A stretch of DNA of 64,000 nt, taken from NCBI GenBank assembly GCA_015061115.1, contig SUXE01000001.1, positions 186,001 through 250,000 on the forward strand. The letters run 5' to 3'. Positions 55,140 to 63,493 of this stretch are shown here, piece by piece. A model generated the notes under the pieces. It did no database searches and was not told the origin of the DNA. It was given only the letters and a program-made list of their open reading frames with translations. Both the position numbers and the translations under genes were made by a program. The stretch comes from Bacteroidales bacterium (GTDB lineage Bacteria > Bacteroidota > Bacteroidia > Bacteroidales > Paludibacteraceae). Position 1 is the stretch's first letter. Each line of letters opens with the position of its first letter.

Positions 55140-55328
55140 TCAACACACTGGCATACAACATCGACAACAACACTCATTCATACAACATCGCATACATGGT
55201 TTGTTAGAAGTGAAAGATATAATGTATGCGAATGATTTTTCGACAATAAGAGAATGGCCAACAACCTCGTTCAGAAGCGACTTGATTGCTGCGACTATAA
55301 TGTTCTGTATGTTATTTAGTCTTGCCAT
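55140..55328 (-). CDS. Cys-rich leader peptide
   Basis: 62 codons starting MARLNNIQNIIVAAIKSLLN and ending CMRCCMNECCCRCCMPVC, i.e. nine Cys (all TGT) and three Met in the last 18 codons. The ATG at 55328 is chosen because a strong promoter (55354-55385) ends 25 nt before it. The stop lies 187 nt before mccA, with stem-loops between. Such a run should stall ribosomes when charged tRNA-Cys is scarce, so it is probably an attenuator peptide that switches on methionine-to-cysteine conversion. A metal-binding small protein is the alternative. Confidence 0.65.
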   Translation of the reverse strand: MARLNNIQNIIVAAIKSLLNEVVGHSLIVEKSFAYIISFTSNKPCMRCCMNECCCRCCMPVC

Positions 55329-55353
55329 TTTCTTTACTTTTATTTTTCTGATA

Positions 55354-55385
55354 CAAAGGTATGGCGATATTGAGTCCTGCCCAAT
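55354..55385 (-). promoter_or_regulatory. promoter of the leader peptide/mccA operon
   Basis: ATTG (55382-55385), 20-nt spacer, TACCTTTG (55354-55361) on the minus strand. The -7 box is identical to that of the cysK-D-K-malY promoter. Confidence 0.75.
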
Positions 55386-55560
55386 AAAAAGTGAAAATAA
55401 GGAATATAACACTATATAAGGCTTGTTGTGTAGATTTTCTTTCTTTTGACTGGCTCGAAATTCTGTTTTTACGGAATATTTGATAAGAAAGTGGTGAAAA
55501 TAGGGTAGAAGAACAGTTGATTTTATATGTATTAGCCAATTAACCATGATGGTTCAAACA

Positions 55561-55620
55561 AAAAAATCACCGTTTTAGAACTTTATATTGGATTTTATTC
55601 CAACAGCAGCTCTAAAACGG
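55561..55620 (-). terminator. terminator of the nifB-nifH-D-K operon
   Basis: A 10-bp stem CCGTTTTAGA/TCTAAAACGG enclosing a second TTGGA/TCCAA hairpin, followed by TGATTTTTTT on the minus strand. It lies 76 nt after the K gene of pair 2. Confidence 0.85.
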
Positions 55621-55695
55621 CTTCGTCCATTAACTATATAAGAGACAAAAATGTAAGATACTTTACATTTAATATGTACTCTTCTTTTTATTTGC

Positions 55696-57045
55696 TTATT
55701 TGCCTCCTACGGAAGCACTGTAGATACGTTCCAAGAATTGCAATGCTCCTTTATAACCGATGTGAGAACGGTTGATGATGAGAGTCTCCGACGATGGAGT
55801 AGAGATCTCAAAGAACAATGCTCCTTTCTTGTTGGCAAGAGTCAATTCCCAAGATGTGCCGAGAATCAATGGCTTTCCAGATGTGAAATTTACCTCCTCA
55901 ATCAGTTTTTCTACTTCGTAACCATCCTCTTCGAATACGACATCAATACTAACGCCTTCAGAGATGTTGTTTTTGAAGTAGTCCGAAATTGCTGGACGGA
56001 ACTTTTCTGGTGTCTTGTCTGTGATGATCACCTTCTTTGGAATCAAACCGATCTGGTCTGCCAAGAATTTAGAATAAGCCAATGCGTATGCCGCATCTGC
56101 TGTAACTACAAACTCACTTGGCATTCCATACCAGTATTCTGCAAAGAATTCAGAGAAGTGCTCAAGGTAGTAGTAATAAACCTCTGCCTCCTGTTTGATG
56201 AACTCTTCTGATTGAGTCTTGTCGATTCCTGCATACTCGACTACCTGACGGATAAACTTCGTCGTCGCCTCTTCTCCTACAGGTATTTCTGGGATATGTA
56301 GGAATGGCTGATTGTATTTCTTTTGCAGATGTTCCGCATTCTTGACACCAACCCATGGGGAAACGACAAGATTGAATTGAGCCTGTGGAATCTTCTTCCA
56401 TGCTTCAACACCTGGATTTTCAGGGCCGAAAAGCACGTTCACCTCTAAGCCTGCACCACGGAGGATACGTGCAAGTTCCTGATAGTCACCTCTCCAGTTA
56501 TGGTTATAATAAGGAGTCTCAAACCAAAGGTTTACAAGACCTTTCTTCTTTTCTCCGTCATAATCTCCTACGAATTGGTCGATGATGGCATCTACAACAG
56601 CCTCATGTCCGAAGAGATTGTTCCCTTTGAATCCTGCTGTGTTTGCGTAGACGATAGGGTATCCTGCTTTCTGATAACGTCCTACCAAGTCAGGAACGTT
56701 ATCTCCGATAAGCTCTCCTGTACATCCAGTAAGAACTACGAAAAGATCGCCCTTGTAAATTTTCAATGTTGATTTGATAAGGTTGTCAAGTGTCTTTATA
56801 CCACCGAACACCACATCGTTTTCTGTTGCGTTGGAGCTTGGCATGTTACCACCACCTGCCGCGATACTTCCCTGAAAGCCGTTTTCAAAAGTCAACATCG
56901 CTGTCGTCTTCAACTGACAACCGGGACTACAGTTGGCGATCGGAACCGCACCTTTGATGGCAACTACGGTGTTGGTCGCACCCACCGCACAAGCATATCT
57001 GACATCGGATATCACCGAAGGTTTCTTCTTTTGTATTTCGCTCAT
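55696..57045 (-). CDS. nitrogenase-like reductase beta subunit (NifK-like), pair 2
   Basis: 449 residues from the ATG at 57045 (MSEIQKKKP). An ATG 42 nt upstream would add a poorly conserved stretch. Counting from the chosen start, P-cluster Cys equivalents are C19, C43 (NCSPGCQLK) and C108 (VLTGCTGELIGDN), with an extra C39. NTAGFKGNNLFGHE and SPWVGVKNAEHL are shared with the K of pair 1, so the two are paralogues. It forms the second reductase with the D subunit upstream, from which it is separated by a hairpin-containing 94-nt gap. Confidence 0.88.
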   Translation of the reverse strand: MSEIQKKKPSVISDVRYACAVGATNTVVAIKGAVPIANCSPGCQLKTTAMLTFENGFQGSIAAGGGNMPSSNATENDVVFGGIKTLDNLIKSTLKIYKGDLFVVLTGCTGELIGDNVPDLVGRYQKAGYPIVYANTAGFKGNNLFGHEAVVDAIIDQFVGDYDGEKKKGLVNLWFETPYYNHNWRGDYQELARILRGAGLEVNVLFGPENPGVEAWKKIPQAQFNLVVSPWVGVKNAEHLQKKYNQPFLHIPEIPVGEEATTKFIRQVVEYAGIDKTQSEEFIKQEAEVYYYYLEHFSEFFAEYWYGMPSEFVVTADAAYALAYSKFLADQIGLIPKKVIITDKTPEKFRPAISDYFKNNISEGVSIDVVFEEDGYEVEKLIEEVNFTSGKPLILGTSWELTLANKKGALFFEISTPSSETLIINRSHIGYKGALQFLERIYSASVGGK

Positions 57046-57087
57046 TTGATTGAATCTTTTGATGGTTTTGAAAATGAAGAGGCACAA

Positions 57088-57132
57088 TACATAATATTTT
57101 CATTAAATAATACTCTCATGCCTCTTCTGCTA
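57088..57132 (-). promoter_or_regulatory. intergenic hairpin between D and K of pair 2
   Basis: GAAGAGGCA/TGCCTCTTC, a 9-bp stem, encloses an AT-rich inner fold. No T run follows. It probably stabilises mRNA or tunes K relative to D, in contrast to the overlapping D/K genes of pair 1. Confidence 0.55.
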
Positions 57133-57139
57133 AAATTAT

Positions 57140-58702
57140 TTATTCACCGAGTTTCTTTTCAATCTCTTCAAATACAGTCTTGTCGTTTGTGAGTTTGAAT
57201 GGGTCTGTCTGGCTAAACCACCAGTCGTTGTATGGCAAGCTGACATGGCGTTGAAGTGTCTTGTTGAACTTTGTTCGTGCCAACACTCCTTTCAAAATCT
57301 CTCCCACACGCAATAGTCCATCATATCCTACTGGAATATGCTCGTCTCCTAGTGCGAAAGTTGGCACTCCAAGGTGTCCAGCCACTGATGCAAGTCCTGG
57401 GTGACGTATGATCAAGAAATCTGTCTTTACTCGTTTCAACAGTTGAGGCAACTGGAATGCACGTGTCTTGCTGACTGTGTAGTGTGGTATGTCTCCGTAT
57501 GTCTCAACCAACTCTTTCAATGTGTCTTGGTTCTTACCTGCACCATCATAAACAGGGTCGTGGTGGAATACGAGTGCAGCCTCATTCTTGATGCCCAACT
57601 CTGCCAATACACTGATCAAACCATGGGCGTATGCTGAACCAGTTAGCACCATTCCGTATTTACCCTTGAAATACTCACGATACTCCGCCAATTTCGGAGC
57701 GATACGTTTGTGCTCGCTTTCAATGAACTCTTCTGCCTCTTTCTCTTTGCCTACGACTTTGGCAATGGCTCTCAACCATGCGTCTGTTCCTTTGATACCG
57801 TAAGGCTGTGGAGCGTCGATCTGTGGCACACCGAACTGATCTTCCAACGCTGCTCCCATGTAACCTCCGAGTGTCTCACAGAAAGTAGTTGTCGCAACTG
57901 CCTCTGATGCTTGACGGATCTCCTCGTATGAGGCACAGTCCAAAAGATAATTAACTCGCAAACCAAGTGGTTTCAACAAATCAGAGAACCAGTCTGTTCC
58001 CCAAAGAGCGATTATGTTGATTAGATCTTTCTGTTTCTTCTTTGGATGCTTCTCGACAATCTGTCTCAAAACACCGTGGAATGCAACGTCGAAACCTGTA
58101 CTCCAGTGCTTGCTTCTGAATCCCTCACAGTGCAATGGTATGATTGGAACACCAACCTCAGGCTCCATCTCTTCTGCAACGCTGTCGATATCCTCACCTG
58201 TGATGGCTGTCGCACAAGCCATGGCGATGAATATTGCTTTCGGATTGTAACGTTCCTTGGCGATGCGGATGGCCTGACGAAGTTTTGCACTACCACCGAA
58301 CACCATGTCTTTCTCTTGTAGGTTGGTGCTGATATTCAATGTGTTCTGCTGAGGCTTGCCACGACGTCTGAGACCATTGTGCATTGAAAGGTTAAACTTT
58401 GCATCCTCACTACTACAACCGATCGGTGCGTGGTTGATCAAGACACAGTCGGTAAGGTTACCGATCTGACATTGTACGATGGCATTGGAACACATCGTCT
58501 CTTGGTTCAACGGACTCTGCAATTCGCAAAGTCTACAACCTTGTCCTGCACCTTTGCACCCACCATGCTTCTTTATGCTTCGCTCATCGTATGCGGATTG
58601 TTCGATCAATTCCTTTGCCGAACCATCCCAACCGATGATTGTGCCGAGTCGCAATTCACGGTTCTCGACGGTGGTCATATTTAAGTTTATTCTGTTCGCC
58701 AT
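57140..58702 (-). CDS. nitrogenase-like reductase alpha subunit (NifD-like), pair 2
   Basis: 520 residues. P-cluster Cys equivalents are C71, C96 (HAPIGCSS) and C163 (MACATAITGEDID). The cofactor Cys is C275 in TTTFCETLGGYMGAALEDQF. The pocket positions of nitrogenase alphaGln191 and alphaHis195 are Trp200 and Phe204 (HCEGFRSKHWSTGFD), as in pair 1. A GCRLC motif (C56, C59) matches the extra pair in D1. The cofactor-end loop reads GDEHIPVGYDG and offers a His that D1 replaces by Tyr. It is in one operon with nifB, nifX-like genes and nifH, so it is presumably matured by that NifB. Confidence 0.9.
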   Translation of the reverse strand: MANRINLNMTTVENRELRLGTIIGWDGSAKELIEQSAYDERSIKKHGGCKGAGQGCRLCELQSPLNQETMCSNAIVQCQIGNLTDCVLINHAPIGCSSEDAKFNLSMHNGLRRRGKPQQNTLNISTNLQEKDMVFGGSAKLRQAIRIAKERYNPKAIFIAMACATAITGEDIDSVAEEMEPEVGVPIIPLHCEGFRSKHWSTGFDVAFHGVLRQIVEKHPKKKQKDLINIIALWGTDWFSDLLKPLGLRVNYLLDCASYEEIRQASEAVATTTFCETLGGYMGAALEDQFGVPQIDAPQPYGIKGTDAWLRAIAKVVGKEKEAEEFIESEHKRIAPKLAEYREYFKGKYGMVLTGSAYAHGLISVLAELGIKNEAALVFHHDPVYDGAGKNQDTLKELVETYGDIPHYTVSKTRAFQLPQLLKRVKTDFLIIRHPGLASVAGHLGVPTFALGDEHIPVGYDGLLRVGEILKGVLARTKFNKTLQRHVSLPYNDWWFSQTDPFKLTNDKTVFEEIEKKLGE

Positions 58703-58714
58703 ATTAAATTTGTT

Positions 58715-59209
58715 TTAGTCTTCCTGATTCTTAAATTTCAATTTTCTCTCGTCAAGTTTGTTGTAGTAGCTGACAATCTTGGACAAAGCCTCCTTGACCG
58801 GCAACTCGACATCGAAAACTGAGATGGCTTTCCGTTCAAATTGTTTCAGAATGTTGCGTCCTATTTTCTTGCAAACCACGCATCTACAGTCTGAAAGCAT
58901 TTCTACGGATTCTGACTTTTCTCCGCCACCGCAACCGTTTTTTGTGCCACAGCCAGAGTTACAACCTGAATTGCATTCATTGCCACTTCCTGACCCGCAG
59001 CCCGAACCACAACCGGAATTGCATGAGCCGGATCCTTCATTTCCAGCTATGTAATAATATTCCTGTTCCGGTGCAGTGGGGACTTTTCTTGTTTCAACCT
59101 TCAAAAAATCAATGCCGTCAACATCATAAATATCGAAACTTGGAGCTGAGCCAAAATGCAAATCGACATTCAGTCCGTCCGATGTGGCAACCGCAATCTT
59201 GTAACTCAT
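58715..59209 (-). CDS. NifX-like cofactor carrier with Cys-rich insert
   Basis: 164 residues of the NifX/NafY/NifB-C-terminal (PF02579) family. IAVATSDGLNVDLHFGSAPSF is the opening block and LKQFERKAISVFDVELPVKEAL the closing one. Between them lies an insert of about 40 residues in which C alternates with GSG, NSG and G (seven Cys), followed by DCRCVVCKKIG with three more. The family binds NifB-co-type Fe-S cofactors. The insert may add metal or cluster binding. Its gene sits between nifH and D2 with gaps of 28 and 12 nt. Confidence 0.85.
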   Translation of the reverse strand: MSYKIAVATSDGLNVDLHFGSAPSFDIYDVDGIDFLKVETRKVPTAPEQEYYYIAGNEGSGSCNSGCGSGCGSGSGNECNSGCNSGCGTKNGCGGGEKSESVEMLSDCRCVVCKKIGRNILKQFERKAISVFDVELPVKEALSKIVSYYNKLDERKLKFKNQED

Positions 59210-59237
59210 AGCATGTTGACTTTTAATTTTTAACTTT

Positions 59238-60092
<855 letters not shown>

Positions 60093-60128
60093 TTAGTTTT
60101 TTGCCACGCGAGAGTGGCTGGTGAATAA

Positions 60129-60500
60129 TTAATTAAATAAGTTTTGAATTTCGTTGTATGTATGAATTTTGTTCAATGCCTCAATCAGGTCGCCAGGCAA
60201 TGCCATCGCTACGATTCCTTTCTGAGTTAGAAGAGCGTTGGCTCCTGCACCTATTCGCGACGCTGCAACGTATTGGCAATCTGAGAAGAGATCCACCGTC
60301 TTCTGCATCGCATCTCTTGAATGGCTTCCGTTCTGGCATACTGGATCCACTGTCCGTTTCTCGACGTATACCCATTCGTCTTCGAAAAACTGATATATGT
60401 AGAATTCAGTGGCTCTGCCGAAATGAGTGTCGATTGTGTATCCGCCGTCTGTCGATGCTGCCGCTACTCTAAAAGCATTGTATTTTTTTGGGTTATCCAT
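60129..60500 (-). CDS. NifX-like cofactor carrier
   Basis: 123 residues from the ATG at 60500, which overlaps the nifB stop; a GTG at 60515 is also possible. RVAAASTDGGYTIDTHFGRATEF and DCQYVAASRIGAGANALL are PF02579 blocks. In diazotrophs such proteins hold NifB-co on its way to the apo-enzyme. Here the domain is separate from NifB. Unlike the second copy it lacks the Cys insert. Confidence 0.9.
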   Translation of the reverse strand: MDNPKKYNAFRVAAASTDGGYTIDTHFGRATEFYIYQFFEDEWVYVEKRTVDPVCQNGSHSRDAMQKTVDLFSDCQYVAASRIGAGANALLTQKGIVAMALPGDLIEALNKIHTYNEIQNLFN

Positions 60501-61365
60501 GTGAAAATGTGTCACTTATTACAAAATCGTCTGAATAAACTTCTTTTGAGAATTCGCTGACTCCCGGAACACCCACCGCATCGGCTCGGCATCGGTTACA
60601 ATGGCGGAAGACGTCGATGTACTTTCCTGCACTCTTTCTTGCCTCTTCAATCTGGAAGCAGAATGGAGCTTTTTCATCTTTCAACTCATACGTTGGAATC
60701 AACGGGATGATGTTGTAGATGGATGCACCTAGTGAAGAGACTGTTTTTGCGATTTTCTCAATGTGGCTTCCATTGATTCGTGGCACCAACACTGTGTTTA
60801 CCTTTACTGTGATACCGCTCTCTGCCACTTTACGGATGCCGTTCAACTGGTTTTCAATCAGTATCTTGGCTCCTTCGTATGCATCGTATTTTTTGCCGTG
60901 ATAGATGACAAACTTGTTTAGTTTTGCCTCTATTTCAGGGTCGATGGCATTGACCGTCACAGTCAGGGAGTCGATTTTTGCCTCGATTACCTTGTCAGCC
61001 TTTTCATCGAGTAGCAATCCGTTGGTGCTCATACATTTAAGTAGATGTGGAAATTCTTTGTCCACCAAACGGAATGTCTCCAAGGCTGTGTCGGTCGCCA
61101 ATGTGTCGCCTGGACCCGCAATGCCCGCCACTCTGATATCTGGACATATCTTCAACGCCTTTCGCAAGATGGCTATGCTGTCTGCCGGTGTGATCACTTT
61201 GGATGTGACTCCCGGACGGTTTTCTGTGTCATTTAGCACTCGACTGCAAAAGCGACAACCGATGTTACATGCTGGGCTGACGGGCAAGTGGATTCTTCCT
61301 AGATTACCTGGCTTTGATGCAAAGCACGGGTGATTATTGCGTAATTTCTCTTGATTCTCAGTCAT
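60493..61365 (-). CDS. nifB: NifB-like radical SAM cofactor maturase
   Basis: 290 residues. NHPCF start, radical SAM triad C33-C37-C40 (ACNIGCRFCSRV), AGPGDTLA (about 83-90) and the C-terminal CNRCRADAVG block mark NifB, which builds the 8Fe-9S-C NifB cofactor. It is the short form without a fused NifX domain. Its presence indicates that the D/K enzymes carry a NifB-co-derived cluster, unlike the protochlorophyllide reductase type. First gene of the operon; an 8-nt overlap couples it to the nifX-like gene. Confidence 0.94.
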   Translation of the reverse strand: MTENQEKLRNNHPCFASKPGNLGRIHLPVSPACNIGCRFCSRVLNDTENRPGVTSKVITPADSIAILRKALKICPDIRVAGIAGPGDTLATDTALETFRLVDKEFPHLLKCMSTNGLLLDEKADKVIEAKIDSLTVTVNAIDPEIEAKLNKFVIYHGKKYDAYEGAKILIENQLNGIRKVAESGITVKVNTVLVPRINGSHIEKIAKTVSSLGASIYNIIPLIPTYELKDEKAPFCFQIEEARKSAGKYIDVFRHCNRCRADAVGVPGVSEFSKEVYSDDFVISDTFSHG

Positions 61366-61542
61366 AATTTTTAGATATAAAATCCCCTCCCGACAACATT
61401 TCTATCATCGGATGCATATAGAAGATACGTTAATAAATATGGGTTAACTGATTGCGGGAAGACTGTTATGATAAGATAACAATCCCCCTTCCGACGGCAT
61501 GAAAACCGTCGGAATATGCGGAAGGAATGTTAAGATTATGAA
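61366..61542 (-). promoter_or_regulatory. structured leader between cysK and nifB
   Basis: 177 nt with a 9-bp perfect hairpin TTCCGACGG/CCGTCGGAA (61490-61515) without a T run. An upstream CCTTCC can instead pair with the GGAAGG at the hairpin's 3' side, so alternative folds are possible. GTCGGAAGGGGGATT and GTCGGGAGGGGATTT form a direct repeat. No -7 box is clear, so nifB may be cotranscribed with cysK through a regulated leader. Confidence 0.4.
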
Positions 61543-62481
61543 TTAGTTATTTGAGAATAACGCAGTTGATAAGTATCTGTCACCTGAATCTGGAAGAAGA
61601 ACCACGATGTTCTTTCCTTTGTTTTCTGGGCGGTTTGCCAAGATTGATGCAGCCTTAAGAGCGGCTCCTGAAGAGATTCCTACCAAAACACCTTCGCTGA
61701 TAGCAAAGTTTCTTCCCTCAGTGAATGCATCATCGTTCTCGATGGCGATCACCTCGTCGTAAACTTTTGTGTTCAATGTGTCAGGAACGAAACCTGCTCC
61801 GATACCCTGGATCTTGTGAGCTCCAGCTGTACCCTTAGATAATACTGGTGATGTTGCAGGCTCAACAGCTACGATTTTAACATTCGGATTCTTAGACTTC
61901 AAGTATTCGCCTACACCAGTCAATGTACCGCCAGTACCTACACCAGCTACGAAAATATCAACTTTACCGTCTGTCTGATCCCAGATCTCAGGACCTGTAG
62001 TTGCGCGGTGAGCCTCAGGGTTAGCAGGGTTGACGAACTGACCTAAGATCACAGAACCCTTGATCTCCTTGTTCAACTCCTCAGCCTTAGCGATGGCACC
62101 CTTCATACCTTTAGCACCTTCAGTCAAGACGATCTCTGCACCGTAAGCCTTCAATAGGTTTCTACGCTCTACGCTCATTGTGTCAGGCAATGTCAAGATA
62201 GCCTTGTAACCCTTAGCTGCAGCTACAGCAGCCAAACCGATACCTGTGTTACCAGAAGTTGGCTCGATGATTGTTGCTCCAGCCTTCAAGATGCCTTTCT
62301 TCTCAGCGTCCTCGATCATCGCAAGAGCGATACGGTCTTTCACTGAACCGGCTGGGTTAAGGTACTCAAGCTTAGCCAACAAAGTAGCGTTGTTAACTCC
62401 TGCTTTCTTAGAATAATTGTTGAGTTTCAAAAGTGGCGTATTGCCAATCAACTCGAGTGTACTTTCAATAATTTTAGCCAT
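61543..62481 (-). CDS. cysK: cysteine synthase A, copy 3
   Basis: 312-residue PLP enzyme close to canonical CysK in length and motifs: [11 protein letters not shown] (PLP Lys), [29 protein letters not shown], and the C-terminal [12 protein letters not shown]. It makes cysteine from O-acetylserine and sulfide. It lies directly upstream of nifB on the same strand, and its codon use looks like that of a highly expressed gene, so it is probably the main housekeeping cysteine synthase. Confidence 0.95.
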   Translation of the reverse strand: MAKIIESTLELIGNTPLLKLNNYSKKAGVNNATLLAKLEYLNPAGSVKDRIALAMIEDAEKKGILKAGATIIEPTSGNTGIGLAAVAAAKGYKAILTLPDTMSVERRNLLKAYGAEIVLTEGAKGMKGAIAKAEELNKEIKGSVILGQFVNPANPEAHRATTGPEIWDQTDGKVDIFVAGVGTGGTLTGVGEYLKSKNPNVKIVAVEPATSPVLSKGTAGAHKIQGIGAGFVPDTLNTKVYDEVIAIENDDAFTEGRNFAISEGVLVGISSGAALKAASILANRPENKGKNIVVLLPDSGDRYLSTALFSNN

Positions 62482-62871
62482 AGTTTTATATTTTTAAGTT
62501 TGTTTCCTTTTTACACTTGCAAAATTATGGCTTTTTATAACCTCACGAAAAAAAAATTGAAACAACGGATATAAAAACTATATAATGAAAGAATAATAGT
62601 ATACTATACTCCGTTTAGCCTATATTTGACGCGATTGGTAGAAGATTATTCTTTGATATGTTTTGATGGTAGATTTTGATTATATGTAGACGATGGTTTT
62701 AGGGTGAAATGAACGGTTTTTACTGCGTTTTTTCTGGAAATATGTGATGCAATTCGGTATTGAAGGCATAATTTTCATATCTTATACTATTATTATGTCG
62801 CACTCTTGGTGCTATAATAAAAAAAAACGCGGACTGATTAATCAATAACCAGTCCGCGGCTCTATTTATAG
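62482..62871 (-). other. leader and intergenic region before cysK
   Basis: About 390 nt without a gene. TAATTTTG (62520-62527, minus strand) is a good -7 box 38 nt before the cysK ATG. Upstream of it lies AT-rich sequence where I see only a short AGTATACT palindrome near 62597, until the terminator at 62828-62858. Confidence 0.6.
62828..62858 (-). terminator. terminator of the receptor/lipoprotein operon
   Basis: CGCGGACTG/CAGTCCGCG, a perfect 9-bp stem followed by eight T on the minus strand. Confidence 0.9.
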
Positions 62872-62974
62872 TTATCTCTTGATGAGAGTTAACCCTTTTT
62901 TCGATATTAAATAATGTTTTTTATTAAGTGCTTGCTTATGGCTCGCACTATGGAGGATGTTAGATGATCCGCCA

Positions 62975-63481
62975 TTACTCGTGATCATGGTCATGATCAT
63001 CATCATCATCGTCGCCGTCGTGGTGATGTGATTCTGCGTCCAATGAAAGGATGATGTCACGAGCCACCATAGACTGGTTTCCTGCAGCGTCTGTGCAATA
63101 TACAACCAAGTGGTATGCTCCTGGAGTTGTGTTCTCTGGAATCACAATGTCGTGATGGTGAACGTGTGTGTTGCGCAGATTGCTCAAATCATATGACTTC
63201 TTTAGAGAAAATGGCACAGTCTCTTCCGCTCTTGTGGATGACACTTTATGGTTGTGTCCGTCAAAATTGTTGTGGATCTCAATCAGATAGCTGCCAAGAG
63301 CCTCGTCGTCGGAAAAATCAGCCTCAAAATGCACACTCTCTCCGATACGTAGTGAATCGCCATCTTCTGGCTCGTCGAGCATGATGACTGGTTTTGTTGT
63401 GTCCGCATCGTCTTCCGAACAAGCATAGAATGAGAAACACAAAACAACTGAAAGAACGTAAAAGAAAATATTTTTTTTCAT
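62975..63481 (-). CDS. DUF4625-type lipoprotein with His/Asp-rich metal-binding tail
   Basis: 168 residues from the ATG at 63481 (another lies at 63490). Lipoprotein signal VLCFSFYACSED. The Ig-like body with PVIMLDEPEDGDSLRIGE and GAYHLVVYCTDAAGNQ matches the DUF4625 family. It contains HVHHHDIV and ends in a His/Asp-only run (SHHHDGDDDDDDHDHDHE), which is very likely to bind Zn or Ni. It follows a TonB-dependent receptor gene by a few bases, so the pair probably captures a divalent metal at the outer membrane. Confidence 0.88.
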   Translation of the reverse strand: MKKNIFFYVLSVVLCFSFYACSEDDADTTKPVIMLDEPEDGDSLRIGESVHFEADFSDDEALGSYLIEIHNNFDGHNHKVSSTRAEETVPFSLKKSYDLSNLRNTHVHHHDIVIPENTTPGAYHLVVYCTDAAGNQSMVARDIILSLDAESHHHDGDDDDDDHDHDHE

Positions 63482-63493
63482 TTTTGTCAATTT

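Noticed and set aside
55329-55547. Longer 135-codon version of the Cys-rich leader gene
   Set aside because: The upstream half overlaps the promoter at 55354-55385, so translation most likely begins at 55328.
55572-55620. GTTTTAGAGCT in the hairpin after K2 resembles a Cas9 repeat/tracrRNA
   Set aside because: It is a single palindromic terminator with a T run; no repeats, spacers or cas genes are nearby.
41965-58702. CfbCD or BchLNB-type enzymes
   Set aside because: Cfb uses a single catalytic subunit and Bch/Chl needs no NifB. Here separate D and K subunits, a NifB and NifX-like carriers, and the cofactor Cys are present.
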